64,000 nt of DNA from CAZGOM01 sp964542875 (GTDB taxonomy: Bacteria; Planctomycetota; Phycisphaerae; Phycisphaerales; Phycisphaeraceae). Position 1 is the stretch's first letter; each line of letters begins with the position of its first letter. This document shows, piece after piece, positions 1-9,250 of this stretch. The notes under the pieces are model-generated. The model was not told the DNA's origin and did not search any database. It saw nothing but the letters and a program-made list of their open reading frames with translations. The translations under genes were made by a program, and so were the position numbers. The stretch is taken from NCBI GenBank assembly GCA_964542875.1, contig CAZIWA010000014.1:1-64000 (forward strand). The letters run 5' to 3'.

Positions 1-23
1 AATCGATAAAAGCGGTTCTCTGC

Positions 24-356
24 TCATGATGCGATAGTCCTTGTTTCAATACTTGTTAGACCGCTCACCCTGGTGTTGGTCGGTGCATACACCCGCTCCA
101 AATCCCGCAGCAGCGGCAAATCATCAACCCGCTTGACCACTCCTTCCACCGTCTGCGTCCATAGCACCGCACCGCCGACGCTAATCGCCGCCACCTCGCG
201 CTTATCAGGATCAACGTCATACATCACAGGCAACGCCGGCCGCACCGCCGCCGCCCGTTCCTCTGTCGAAACACGCGCGCACCCCAGCGCCAACCACGCC
301 AGGCACAGCAAAATCCAACCTTTGAATCCAACTCCGGAAGTCATACCCCAAAGCAT
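24..356 (-). CDS. small lipoprotein, unknown function
   Basis: A 110-residue protein with a short N-terminus, a hydrophobic stretch and a lipobox (LALGC, Cys about residue 26), so it is predicted to be lipidated and anchored in the envelope. After the Cys there are about 85 polar residues with no motif I recognise. A second ATG four codons in (344) could also start it. It reads in the same direction as the DUF2156 gene that ends at 406 and lies 49 bases downstream of it, so the two may be co-transcribed. Function unknown. Confidence 0.7.
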   Translation of the reverse strand: MLWGMTSGVGFKGWILLCLAWLALGCARVSTEERAAAVRPALPVMYDVDPDKREVAAISVGGAVLWTQTVEGVVKRVDDLPLLRDLERVYAPTNTRVSGLTSIETRTIAS

Positions 357-405
357 ATCAATTGCTCCCCGGATTCTCTCCCGATGCGACCCTGTACTCG
401 CCCTC

Positions 406-1584
406 TTACGACTTCACCAGCGTCCCGCGCTGGCGCATCACCCCAAGCCGCCTCACCCCGCGTCCCAACGCACGCCACAAACTAAACTCCAGCGTCCCCC
501 AGATGCTCAGCATCGCATGCAGCGGTCGCACCGATGCCCGCGGCCACACACTGCAATACCGCCCCTCGCACTGTGGCCGAAACCGCGTCTTAAAGTGATA
601 GATCCCAGGCGTATCAAAAATGAAATTCATATATCGGTGCGTCATCCGGATATACGCATGGATGAACCAGCTATCCCCCGCCCGCCGCCCCTGGCACTGC
701 GCCGCCGGCATCAGGCAAAGCGATGTCTCCTCCACCCCTTCCTCAATGAAGGTCTGCATCGCTCCGTGCATTAGAAACGGCATCGTCCCGCGCACCGCGT
801 CCCCCCGTGACCGATACATTTCAATCGCCCACGCAGTCCCATCCCGGTAAGGCGTGCACACGATAAACCCCTCCACCCGTCCCGCCCCGCCCTCAGCCAC
901 CGCCGCGAACACCCGTCGGCGATAAAGCCCTTCGGGGTCAAACCGCCCCACGAAATAACGCATCGTGTGCCCGTGCGGCGTGCGATCCAAAAATGCCCGA
1001 GAAATGTCCTCCAATTCCGCCAATCGTTCCCATCCCCATGTTCCTGCGCCGCCGGAAATATTCTCATCGTCCTCCAGCCCGCCATGATCGATCTCCCTGC
1101 AAACCAGCCCCTGTCGCCGCCCATAGCTTGTCTGCCTGCGTACCCATTCGTACGCCTTCCCTTGCCATGTGCAGCCGCGCAGCCGGATCACCGCATCTTC
1201 TCCGATCTTCGTGGACTGAAACCCATATCGATCAAACAACTCCAGGTCCCGCTCAGCGACATTCCCAAAGCACGCCGTCCATCCATGTTTCCTGCAGTGA
1301 TGCATGAACTCCTTCAGCAGTGTTTCCCGTGCCTCATCAGGCCCGATCAGCCCGCCGATCACCACACAATGCAACCCACGCAGCACAAATCCCAGAACCG
1401 CCTGTTGCCCGGTGGACCAAAAGTACGTCCGGTCCAGATCCATCGCCAGATACGAGTCGTAAGACCCTCCATGCTGGAAGGCCATTGCCTCCAGCCGCGC
1501 GATGGATGCGCAATCCATCGTCGCGCCGGATTCGATCACCGGGGCGCTCATCGCGCCGATCATTTCCAATAAGTCACGGGGCAT
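406..1584 (-). CDS. DUF2156 / phosphatidylglycerol lysyltransferase C-terminal domain-like protein
   Basis: About 392 residues resembling the cytosolic aminoacyl-transferase (double GNAT-like) domain of MprF-type enzymes: an early segment with HGGSYDSYL and a hydrophobic VLGFVLRGLHCVVIGG strand, a middle 'KHGWTACFGNV ... DRYGF' region, and a C-terminal 'FKTRFRP' signature. The transmembrane flippase of full MprF is absent, so it is the soluble form. I chose the ATG at 1584 because GGGGAGGG lies about 7 bases upstream; an ATG at 1656 would add 24 residues but has no well-placed ribosome site. Substrate is not deducible; lipid or peptidoglycan modification is inference from the family. Confidence 0.72.
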   Translation of the reverse strand: MPRDLLEMIGAMSAPVIESGATMDCASIARLEAMAFQHGGSYDSYLAMDLDRTYFWSTGQQAVLGFVLRGLHCVVIGGLIGPDEARETLLKEFMHHCRKHGWTACFGNVAERDLELFDRYGFQSTKIGEDAVIRLRGCTWQGKAYEWVRRQTSYGRRQGLVCREIDHGGLEDDENISGGAGTWGWERLAELEDISRAFLDRTPHGHTMRYFVGRFDPEGLYRRRVFAAVAEGGAGRVEGFIVCTPYRDGTAWAIEMYRSRGDAVRGTMPFLMHGAMQTFIEEGVEETSLCLMPAAQCQGRRAGDSWFIHAYIRMTHRYMNFIFDTPGIYHFKTRFRPQCEGRYCSVWPRASVRPLHAMLSIWGTLEFSLWRALGRGVRRLGVMRQRGTLVKS

Positions 1585-1858
1585 CAAAGCCCTCCCCTCT
1601 GCATCCCTTGCCGTCCGACCCGAGGTCACAAAAGGAACCTCGCGCTCAATCGCCATCCTAGGGCAACCCCCCGCTTCCGGCCGGACTTTCCCTCTAAATC
1701 AGCCGCCAAGTCATCCCAACGAGGACTTTCCCCTCGCCCACGCTTCCCCTTTCCCCTAACAAATGTCCCGCCCCCTCAAATCCGCTTGCCTCCCTTATTT
1801 CTCACTTTCCGAAAATATTCACTTGTACCTCGCACCTTTTTCCCGATACCTTTCTTCC

Positions 1859-2698
1859 ATGCCAGACCTCATCCTCACACAAGCCCAGAAGACCTTTTTC
1901 AACACCTTCGGCTACCTCGCCTTCCCCGGCCTCCTCAAGGACACCATCGCCGACATCACCGACGCCTTCGAAGCCGTCTTCAAAAAGCATGGCGGCGGCC
2001 ACTCCGGCAAACCCCACGACGGCAAACAACGCTCCTGCATCGTCCCCTTTCCCGACAAACACCCCACCCTCAGCGCTCTCCTGGACGACCCCCGCATCCA
2101 CGGCCTCGCCGCCTCCCTCTTAGGCGACGACTTCAACTACATGGCCTCCGACGGCAACTATTACGCCGGCGACACCGGCTGGCACTCCGACGGCTGGCAC
2201 ACCCACCCCACCCACATCAAAATCGCCTTCTACCTTGATCCCCTCACCAAAGACACCGGCGCCCTCCGCGTCATCCCCGGCAGCCACCTCCCAGGCGACA
2301 AGTTCTCCGAATCCCTCAAAACCCTCATCGCCTTTCAAGGCGACTCTCTGGGCCTCCAAGGAAAAGACATCCCCGCCGTCGCACTCGAAGTCACCCCCGG
2401 CGACATTCTCGTCTTCAACCACAACATCAAGCATGCCGCCTTCGGCGGCTCCGGCTGGCGGCGCATGTTCACGCTTAACCTCTGCCAACGCTACCCCGAA
2501 GACCGCACCCACGAACTCCGCCAGTACATATCCAACTGGTCACGCTTCTGGATGGAAAAAGGCTACGAAGACTACATGCTCAGCACCGCCACCCCACAGC
2601 GGCAAAAACACCTCCAGCAAGTCCTCGCCAACGACTACGAACTCGCCGCCCTCACCCAGGCCGCGCGCGCCAAAATGGCCGAACCCTCCCGCGGCTGA
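1859..2698 (+). CDS. phytanoyl-CoA dioxygenase (PhyH) family protein
   Basis: About 279 residues with the Fe(II)/2-oxoglutarate oxygenase facial triad: HSD (His109, Asp111) after 'DTGW', and a distal His (about residue 192) in an 'NIKHAAFGGS' stretch, followed by Arg about 201-202 that would bind 2-oxoglutarate. 'DTGALRVIPGSH' is typical of PhyH proteins. The start is set at 1859, where similarity begins; an upstream in-frame ATG at 1763 would add 32 unlikely residues, and no strong ribosome site is visible. Divergent from the DUF2156 gene. Substrate unknown; in related bacteria such enzymes hydroxylate small metabolites. Confidence 0.88.
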   Translation: MPDLILTQAQKTFFNTFGYLAFPGLLKDTIADITDAFEAVFKKHGGGHSGKPHDGKQRSCIVPFPDKHPTLSALLDDPRIHGLAASLLGDDFNYMASDGNYYAGDTGWHSDGWHTHPTHIKIAFYLDPLTKDTGALRVIPGSHLPGDKFSESLKTLIAFQGDSLGLQGKDIPAVALEVTPGDILVFNHNIKHAAFGGSGWRRMFTLNLCQRYPEDRTHELRQYISNWSRFWMEKGYEDYMLSTATPQRQKHLQQVLANDYELAALTQAARAKMAEPSRG

Positions 2699-2752
2699 AA
2701 TTCCCGATTCTGTTTTTCGACCTTTATGGGCAAAGCCCTTTCAGGAGAGGAC

Positions 2753-2787
2753 TGCGTTGAGGACCACCTGCGGATGCCCTCAACGCA
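2753..2787 (+). terminator. hairpin downstream of PhyH gene
   Basis: A perfect 10-bp stem (TGCGTTGAGG, 2753-2762, with CCTCAACGCA, 2778-2787) and a 15-base loop, 55 bases after the PhyH stop. It lacks a clear U tract, so termination is only likely. Confidence 0.45.
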
Positions 2788-3137
2788 ACGCCCCACCACT
2801 CCACCCCTCGTCCTTTCCCCATTTCCCCCTCATCCCATCCCTTTTCATTCAGTAAAAATTTCTCTCGCCCCATCCCCACGCGCTTCCCAAATTGTAAACC
2901 GACCTTCCAATAAATCAACAATAATAAACAAATATTTTATATAAATTATCCAAAACAACATAACTACTATTATTAAAACCACTTAAATAAACCCTGCCAA
3001 ACCCAGCCTCAACTTCAATTCCATTCAGCGAAATTTCAATCTTCATTAAATTGAACCAATCCATCCCCTCACCCGTCAGTTAGCATGCAGAACAGGTTCT
3101 GATTCTCTCTCCAACACTTCGCCAGGGAAGCCACATC
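2788..3137. other. AT-rich intergenic region upstream of the large secreted protein
   Basis: About 350 bases without a credible gene. Roughly 2890-3060 is strikingly AT-rich against the GC-rich surroundings and probably holds the promoter of the 1382-residue protein at 3138. I could not fix -35/-10 boxes with confidence. Confidence 0.5.
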
Positions 3138-6100
3138 ATGAAAACCACACCCCGTTTCCGCCCTGCCTGCGCCGCTTTCCTGGCTTTGTGCCTCCTGGTC
3201 CCCGCATCAGCCACCGCGCCGCTCTACAGCGCCGCCCCGGCCCCCGCCGCCGCGCCCACGGTCGACCCACAAGCCCTGCAGCAAATCCTCGGCGTCCCCG
3301 CCGACTGGGTCATCCCCGCCAAAAACATCGCCATCGTCGATGTCGACGGCCAAAAGGCCCTCGCCTCCGAAAACAAGATCCCCGTCGTCCTCGAAACCAA
3401 AGCCAGGCTCGAAGGCTCCACCCAGTTCTCCGCAGTCATGCGCCTGCGCCCCGAAGACAAGGGCAGCCCCTCTGTCACCTTCAGCCTCTTCGCCCAGGCC
3501 AAGCCCGATAAAACCCCCGCCTCCGTGCAATTCTCCGTCGCCACCACAGGCGGCACCAACATCCTGCGCGCCCACTTGGCTGTCTCTGGCTACAAAGAAC
3601 TCAAGCCCGAAACCTACTACCTGAATTTCGATCCCGTCAGCGATGTCAGCCTCGCCTGGTCGGAGGAAATGCGCTCCACCATTGAGTCGCAGATCGCCAA
3701 CGCCCCGCAAGTCGCCGACACCACCGTCATCGCCCGCTGCACCGTCGTGGGCCGTCAGGTCCGCGCCTGGGTCAATGGCCGCTACATCGGTCAGCAAACC
3801 CTCCCCGAAGACTTTGTCCCCGCCGGCACGCTCAAGGTCAGCGCCACCACGCAGTCCCAGCTCTTAAGCCTCCGCGTCAGCCCCGTCGCCGCCTACGGCC
3901 TCTTTGAACCTGTCTCCCTCCACGCCAACACAAACGCCACCAAGCTCGCCGGCGACGCCGTCGTCCCCGGCTCTCTCCCCGGCAGCCTCAACACCGACGC
4001 CATCGCCCAGGGCCGCACCGCCACCGTCGCCGGCGTCCCCTTTGAATTTCCCAGCCCTAAAGCCGGCGTGCAGCCCCAGGTCGACATCGGCCAATCCTGG
4101 ACGCGCTTTGGCGCGCTCCCCGGCTACTTCTCCTCAAACCACGGCGGCTTCGGCGGCCGCTGGATCGGCGCCACCCGCATCGATCCCTCCCGCATCGCCA
4201 TGTATGTCCCCACCGCCCGCTACAAGGCCATCCACCTCATCGCCGTCGCCGATGGACGGCCCGATTCCGTCCCCGTCGTCAGCGCCCAGTTCTACCGGCC
4301 AGACGCAGGCCATCCCATCAGCTTCGCCGCCAACAAAGTCCCCGGCCTTAAAGACGCCTCCACCACCTCCGCTGGCATCCCCATCAAGCTCGCTTCCGGC
4401 AAAGACGCCACGCTTTACCACATCACCATCCCGCTGGACCCCGACGCCTTCTCCTGGTTCTCAGACCTCGGCAAAATCGGCCTGGAGCTCACCAAGCAGG
4501 TCCACTACTACCGCGGCTACCCCGACCCCCTTGAATACTCCTTCCACGGCGGCGGGCTCCCTTCCTCCGTCCAGGTCTACGCCATGACGCTCGAACGCGC
4601 CGGCATGGACATCGACATCGTTCCCGACACCTACGGCCACGTCTGGACCGCGCCCCAGCAGCCCAAATACAACATCGTCCTGAAAAACGACTCCGGCAAG
4701 GCCTCCACCGTCCGGCTCAACATCAACACCACCAGCTCCGACGGCACCGATAAAACCGCCCAGACTCTGGACGTCGTGCTTCCCGCCGCCAACACCCCTG
4801 TCAGCGTCCCCGTCACGCTCAAGCCCACGCGTTACGGCCTCCACGAGATCTCCGTCACCGTCAACAGCGAAGCCGGCTCCAACATCTTCAAGCGAAACTT
4901 CGCCCACCTTCATGCCAACACGCGTGAACAAGCCATCTGGGAAAACGGCCGCGGCCCCATCTTCGGCTTCTGGGCCTGGGGCGGCGGGCACGACACTCCT
5001 AAAACCGACAAAGAGCTCCCTGTCATGGCCGCCGCCGGCGCCGAAAGCTCCACCGCAAACTACGGCAAGCAGTCGCCTGAAATCATTGCCATGGCGGAAA
5101 AATACCGCTTCATCTCCGAAGCCGCGTTCGACGGCGGAATGATGTACATCACCGGCTTCGTCTCCGCATCCCCGGCCGCCCCCAAATGGACGCCGGACAA
5201 GCCCCAGGAAGCCGGCCAGGCAGTCGTCGAGTACCTCAAGAAAACCGAGATGCCCGTCAGCGCCATCAGCCGCCCCACCTTCGTCACCTTCTTTGCCGAA
5301 CCGCAGATCGGCAACATCACCACAGGCATCTGGCCCACCCACTACGGCGAAGAATACAAGCTCACCGAGTCCGAGCAGAAAACCTACGAATCCATGCTCG
5401 CCCGCTACACCGCCACCGCAAGCGCCATCCGTAAGCAATGGCCTAACTACAAGCTCCTCCTCCCCTACGGCGACCCCATGAACGCCGCTGTCTTCCTCCG
5501 GCTTAACAAGGAAGTTGCCCCCCTCATCGACGGCGTCGGGCTTGATCTCCCCGGCTTTGAACGCCTCCCCGAGCAGCAGGTCAACCAGGTCGTCTTAAAC
5601 CGCATGTACCCCGTGCTCAGCGACATCCGCAAGTACAAAAAAGACCCTGACTTCGTCCTCGTCGAAGGCACCCACATCTCTTCCAAGGACATCGACACCG
5701 GCCAGATCGGCCAAGCCGAAATCTCCATCCGCAATTACCTCGTCCTCATGGGCTACGGCATCACCAAGTTTGAGTCCGGCAACGCGCCCTTTGACTGCGC
5801 CAACTACTGGGGCGAAAACCACTACGGCGGCGGCTGGATGTCCCGCGTCCCCATGGCCATGCCCAAGCTCGCCTACGTCTACCTCGCCACCATCAGCCGC
5901 AACTTGAACCGCTGCAACTTCGTCAAGTACATCCCCACCCCCAGCACCTCCAGCTACTGCCAGCAGTACAAGCACTACAAAGACGGCCACCTCGTCCATC
6001 CGTTCTGGACGGTCCGTGGTACCCGCGATGTCACCCTCAAGCTCCCCGCCGGTGCCAGCATCACCGTCGTCGACTCGCAGGACAACGCCACCGTGCTTAA

Positions 6101-7286
6101 GGAACAAAACGGCACCGTGACTTTTAAGATCAGCTCTTCCCCGGTCTACGTCCATGGCCTCACCGCTGACCCTGTCATGACCCTGGGCGAAAGCGACCAC
6201 TCCGATTCCTTACCCGGCAACCTCGCCAAAAAGGTGGCAAACCTCGGCGACGGAAGCTGGAGCGTCATCGTTGAAAGCGATCAGGAATACCTCAAAAACA
6301 AGCCGCTTCAGATCGAGCGGTTCCAGGGCAACATGACCGCCGCCCCCGTCGAAGCGCCCAAGGCACAGGGTTCCAAGGCGCTGGCCGTCCACCTGCCCAA
6401 GCAGGAAAAAGACCGTGGCGTCATGCCCTTCTACACCACGCTCAAGCCTTCCAAGCCTGTCACCCTTCCCGGTAAAGGTGCGGAGCTTGGCCTCTGGGTC
6501 CACGCCGCCAGCGACTGGGGCCGCGTCGTCTACACCGTCCGCGACGCCAAAGGCGAAAAATGGATCAGCGTCGGAACCAAGGAAGACTGGAACTGCGACG
6601 ACATCCACGGCTGGAGCAACTTCTGCTTCGACGGCTGGCGCTACGTCACCTTCCAGCTCCCCTCCAGCCTCCCCTACGACAGCTACCGCGAACGCGGCAC
6701 CTCCTGGTGGGGCTCCTATGGCGGCGACGGCATCGTCGATCTCCCCCTCTCCCTTGAAAAAGTCACCATCGAACGCCGCCCCAAGGCCATCGTCGGTAAC
6801 GATCTGGTCCCTGTGAAGCCTGACGATGTTCTCCTGGGCGACCTCTACGTTGAATACGAAACCCCGCTGGACCAGACCAAGGAAGTCGTCCGTCTCTCCA
6901 ATCTGCGCATGCCCGTGCCGCCGCCTGCGGACACATCCGGCATCAAAAACCCCATCGCAGACATGACCGCTTCCGGCGTCGGCGCACCCACCCAGGTCCT
7001 GGGCGTCAAAGACCCCGAGCACGAGTATGACGGCACACGCTGCCATGTGAACTTCACCCCCGTCCCCGACGCCAAATCCTACGACGTCTGGGTCAGCGCC
7101 TACGCCGACGGCCGCGGCGCGCTCAAGCTCGGCAAAGCCTGGACGGAATCCGGCAAACTCATCCGCGGCATGCGCCCCGACCGTGACTTCTGGGTCTTCG
7201 TCACTTACACCGACAAGGACGGCAAAGTCTCCAAGCCCTCCACCGGCCTGCAATTCCGCCTCCAGGATCGCTTCGGCTACAAATAA
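3138..7286 (+). CDS. very large secreted multidomain protein, possible glycoside hydrolase
   Basis: 1382 residues with a Sec signal peptide (basic start, hydrophobic LALCLLVPASATA). Residues about 30-250 look like a LamG/concanavalin-type beta sandwich with alternating strands. Residues about 480-590 look Ig-like. Residues about 595-950 have the alternating pattern of a TIM-barrel hydrolase ('PIFGFWAWGGGHD', 'VLVEGTHISS' near 840, 'FESGNAPFDCANYWGENHYGGGWM'). An all-beta C-terminal part follows, and the last 90 residues look like fibronectin type III. Catalytic residues cannot be assigned; the Glu in VEGTH is a candidate. Monocistronic, flanked by an AT-rich promoter region and a 3' hairpin. 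Polysaccharide degradation is inference. Confidence 0.7.
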   Translation: MKTTPRFRPACAAFLALCLLVPASATAPLYSAAPAPAAAPTVDPQALQQILGVPADWVIPAKNIAIVDVDGQKALASENKIPVVLETKARLEGSTQFSAVMRLRPEDKGSPSVTFSLFAQAKPDKTPASVQFSVATTGGTNILRAHLAVSGYKELKPETYYLNFDPVSDVSLAWSEEMRSTIESQIANAPQVADTTVIARCTVVGRQVRAWVNGRYIGQQTLPEDFVPAGTLKVSATTQSQLLSLRVSPVAAYGLFEPVSLHANTNATKLAGDAVVPGSLPGSLNTDAIAQGRTATVAGVPFEFPSPKAGVQPQVDIGQSWTRFGALPGYFSSNHGGFGGRWIGATRIDPSRIAMYVPTARYKAIHLIAVADGRPDSVPVVSAQFYRPDAGHPISFAANKVPGLKDASTTSAGIPIKLASGKDATLYHITIPLDPDAFSWFSDLGKIGLELTKQVHYYRGYPDPLEYSFHGGGLPSSVQVYAMTLERAGMDIDIVPDTYGHVWTAPQQPKYNIVLKNDSGKASTVRLNINTTSSDGTDKTAQTLDVVLPAANTPVSVPVTLKPTRYGLHEISVTVNSEAGSNIFKRNFAHLHANTREQAIWENGRGPIFGFWAWGGGHDTPKTDKELPVMAAAGAESSTANYGKQSPEIIAMAEKYRFISEAAFDGGMMYITGFVSASPAAPKWTPDKPQEAGQAVVEYLKKTEMPVSAISRPTFVTFFAEPQIGNITTGIWPTHYGEEYKLTESEQKTYESMLARYTATASAIRKQWPNYKLLLPYGDPMNAAVFLRLNKEVAPLIDGVGLDLPGFERLPEQQVNQVVLNRMYPVLSDIRKYKKDPDFVLVEGTHISSKDIDTGQIGQAEISIRNYLVLMGYGITKFESGNAPFDCANYWGENHYGGGWMSRVPMAMPKLAYVYLATISRNLNRCNFVKYIPTPSTSSYCQQYKHYKDGHLVHPFWTVRGTRDVTLKLPAGASITVVDSQDNATVLKEQNGTVTFKISSSPVYVHGLTADPVMTLGESDHSDSLPGNLAKKVANLGDGSWSVIVESDQEYLKNKPLQIERFQGNMTAAPVEAPKAQGSKALAVHLPKQEKDRGVMPFYTTLKPSKPVTLPGKGAELGLWVHAASDWGRVVYTVRDAKGEKWISVGTKEDWNCDDIHGWSNFCFDGWRYVTFQLPSSLPYDSYRERGTSWWGSYGGDGIVDLPLSLEKVTIERRPKAIVGNDLVPVKPDDVLLGDLYVEYETPLDQTKEVVRLSNLRMPVPPPADTSGIKNPIADMTASGVGAPTQVLGVKDPEHEYDGTRCHVNFTPVPDAKSYDVWVSAYADGRGALKLGKAWTESGKLIRGMRPDRDFWVFVTYTDKDGKVSKPSTGLQFRLQDRFGYK

Positions 7287-7313
7287 CCCAATCCCAATCA
7301 ACCCAACACGCTT

Positions 7314-7351
7314 CCTGCCCCTCTCTTTGGGAGAGAGGCAGGGGTGAGGGT
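7314..7351. repeat. dispersed hairpin repeat (CCCTCTC...GAGAGG...GGGGTGAGGG type), copy 1
   Basis: Inverted repeat with arms CCTGCCCCTCTC and GAGAGAGGCAGG followed by GGGTGAGGG. A second copy lies at 35446-35480. It sits 28 bases after the stop of the large secreted gene and may serve as its terminator. Confidence 0.6.
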
Positions 7352-7409
7352 CGCATTCGCGCACCTTCAACACCCCATTTCAATCCCAAACACCAACCAT
7401 TTTCACTTT

Positions 7410-8633
7410 TTACTTTTCACTTCTCTTCGGCGGCTCCGGCGTCTGCTCATAAACCCCCACCCACTCCTCCGCCAGCGTCGCATCGCAAAACAACACCCAG
7501 CTCCTGACACCCACCCCAGCCTGCCGCAACACGTTTTTCACCACACCCAGCGCATCATCGATATGCATCAGCGCCAGGTCCAGATACGTGTAACGCAGCC
7601 CGGTCGCTCCGCCAGTCACGCACCCATGCTCCAGCGGGATCAGCGCCTGGTTTAGTGCAACATGCAGCCTGTATCGCAGGTCAGCCCGCGCCGAAGAAGG
7701 GATCTCCGCATCATCCACCTTCACATAGCAAAACGTCTCGCCATGGCGTGAAAACCGCTCGCTGGAAAACCGACCCGCTCGATGCTGGGCAAACCATAAT
7801 CTCGAGTCTTCGCTCACCGCTAAAAACACGTCCTGCGTCCCCGGGTAATCCTCCGCAGGCACAGGATCCTGTTCCAGCCGGATCATCGATTGCTTGGTCT
7901 GCCGCAGTTCCGCGCTGTCCACCCGGTTGCACAAAAACAACGGCTCATGCGGCCGCTGATCCTTCAACGTCTGAATCAACGCCGCCACCGTCCCCGGCAT
8001 TTGGACCACAGACCTTGCCTTCACGGGCTTGAGCGCTTTTAAAACCGAGCCCCATCCCGTGTCCGGGCCGCGCACGGTGATAGCCCCGATCCACGTGTTC
8101 ATCTCTTCCTCGCCCAGCAGCGCTTCCGTCGTCAGCAGCATCGCGTGATGCATCTGAATTGATTCATCGTTGGCCTTGTAGTGCAGATCGATCTGGTTGT
8201 GATCGCCGATCCGGGCCTCCACCAACGCGGAAGTGATATCCACATACGTCCGGACGCCGATGCTCTGCCTTGCCAGCGAGTACGTCTCCGGAAGCCGGTA
8301 ACCGAAAAACTCCCACCCCTCCAGCTTCGGCGCGCGCGACAAAATCGCATCCACCAGCGGCCTGAGCCCAAGCTCAGACTCCGGTGTAATCACCAGCCGC
8401 AACCCCCGCCCCTGGCTGCCGATGCCGTACTCCCACATCAGCGCGGGTGAAACCGCCTGCAGCGTCTGGCTCATCCACTCCGCCAGGTCCCATTGATGCC
8501 GCTGCGCAAACAAATCCACAATCGCGGGCGTCTTGTCCACAAACGCGCCCCACCACGCATCGATTTTCGCGATCACTTGCGCGCGCTGGGCCGCCTCTGC
8601 CTGATTGTCGCGGTCGATGAATCGCCAGCGCAT
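7410..8633 (-). CDS. unknown 407-residue protein
   Basis: I do not recognise the family with certainty. Residues about 50-110 ('ALMWEYGIG...LRLVITPESE...LRPLVDAI...APKLEGWEF') recall the N-terminal pattern of DUF695/TY-Chap-like proteins found near immunity and chaperone genes; the C-terminal third has a 'GGATGLRYTYLDLAL' segment. No signal peptide or membrane helix, so cytoplasmic. The start at 8633 (MRWRF) is chosen because GGAGG sits 8 bases upstream; in-frame starts at 8666 and 8732 would run through a hairpin at 8681-8707. It follows the Tdi1-like and SLOG-like genes on the same strand. Confidence 0.72.
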   Translation of the reverse strand: MRWRFIDRDNQAEAAQRAQVIAKIDAWWGAFVDKTPAIVDLFAQRHQWDLAEWMSQTLQAVSPALMWEYGIGSQGRGLRLVITPESELGLRPLVDAILSRAPKLEGWEFFGYRLPETYSLARQSIGVRTYVDITSALVEARIGDHNQIDLHYKANDESIQMHHAMLLTTEALLGEEEMNTWIGAITVRGPDTGWGSVLKALKPVKARSVVQMPGTVAALIQTLKDQRPHEPLFLCNRVDSAELRQTKQSMIRLEQDPVPAEDYPGTQDVFLAVSEDSRLWFAQHRAGRFSSERFSRHGETFCYVKVDDAEIPSSARADLRYRLHVALNQALIPLEHGCVTGGATGLRYTYLDLALMHIDDALGVVKNVLRQAGVGVRSWVLFCDATLAEEWVGVYEQTPEPPKRSEK

Positions 8634-8680
8634 GCGTATCCCTCCAGGAATGGCTTTCAATTCCATCCTATCAACAACAA

Positions 8681-8707
8681 GGCCCACGCAAATGGATTGC
8701 GTGGGCC
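8681..8707 (-). terminator. intrinsic terminator after the Tdi1-like gene
   Basis: Perfect 11-bp stem GGCCCACGCAA / TTGCGTGGGCC with a 5-base loop, directly after the stop at 8733 and followed on the minus strand by TTGTTGTTG. It supports the short start of the next gene. Confidence 0.7.
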
Positions 8708-8732
8708 CTGAATCAAACCTTTTATGCTTCAC

Positions 8733-9179
8733 TCACTTGGCGGCCTGCGCCAGTTCAGCATGCACCTTGCCCCACTTATCCAGGTGGTCTTTCACGCTCA
8801 TCACCACCCGGTTGTCCGCGGCGTAAGTCCCGCCCAGCGCCGGCGAAACCTTGTAGCTGTACACCTGCCCGGGTTCCAGCATCACGCCACTGCTCGAAAG
8901 CTTGTCCACCACCGGGCGCATCAGCCAGTTACCGGATTTGCACGACATGCAGATGTGTTCCAGCACGTCTTCCTTGCTGTCGCCGATCTGGCGCATCTCG
9001 CCCTGGCCAACATCCAGCATGTGGACGGTGCCCGGCGTCGTGGTGAGCAGCAAGTCGCCCGCACGCGTCACCATCCACACCTTGTACGGCCAGCGCAGCA
9101 GCCAGCGCCACTCCTTAAGCAAGGTCGGCCAGTCATGTCCTGCCGGGTCGATCGTGTAGTCTTTTAGTTGCATTTCCAT
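8733..9179 (-). CDS. DUF1851 / T6SS immunity Tdi1-like protein
   Basis: 148 residues. The segment about 105-140 ('LEPGQVYSYKVSPALGG...NRVVMSVKDHLDKW') matches the shape of the DUF1851 / Tdi1 C-terminal domain, where a 'PGE-Y-F-PAL-LGG' strand precedes a helix with a conserved His. Residues 50-100 ('GTVHMLDVGQGEMRQIGDSKED') also fit that fold. GGGAG lies 8 bases before the ATG. In Agrobacterium, Tdi1 is the immunity partner of a secreted DNase, but no toxin or type VI gene is visible here, so an immunity role is unproven. A cytoplasmic scaffold or sensor role is equally possible. Confidence 0.6.
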   Translation of the reverse strand: MEMQLKDYTIDPAGHDWPTLLKEWRWLLRWPYKVWMVTRAGDLLLTTTPGTVHMLDVGQGEMRQIGDSKEDVLEHICMSCKSGNWLMRPVVDKLSSSGVMLEPGQVYSYKVSPALGGTYAADNRVVMSVKDHLDKWGKVHAELAQAAK

Positions 9180-9250
9180 ATAGGTCTCCCTTCAGTGCTT
9201 CCCCGGCTATCTCAACTTTATGCAATATCTCTTGTTAAAACAAATACCTT

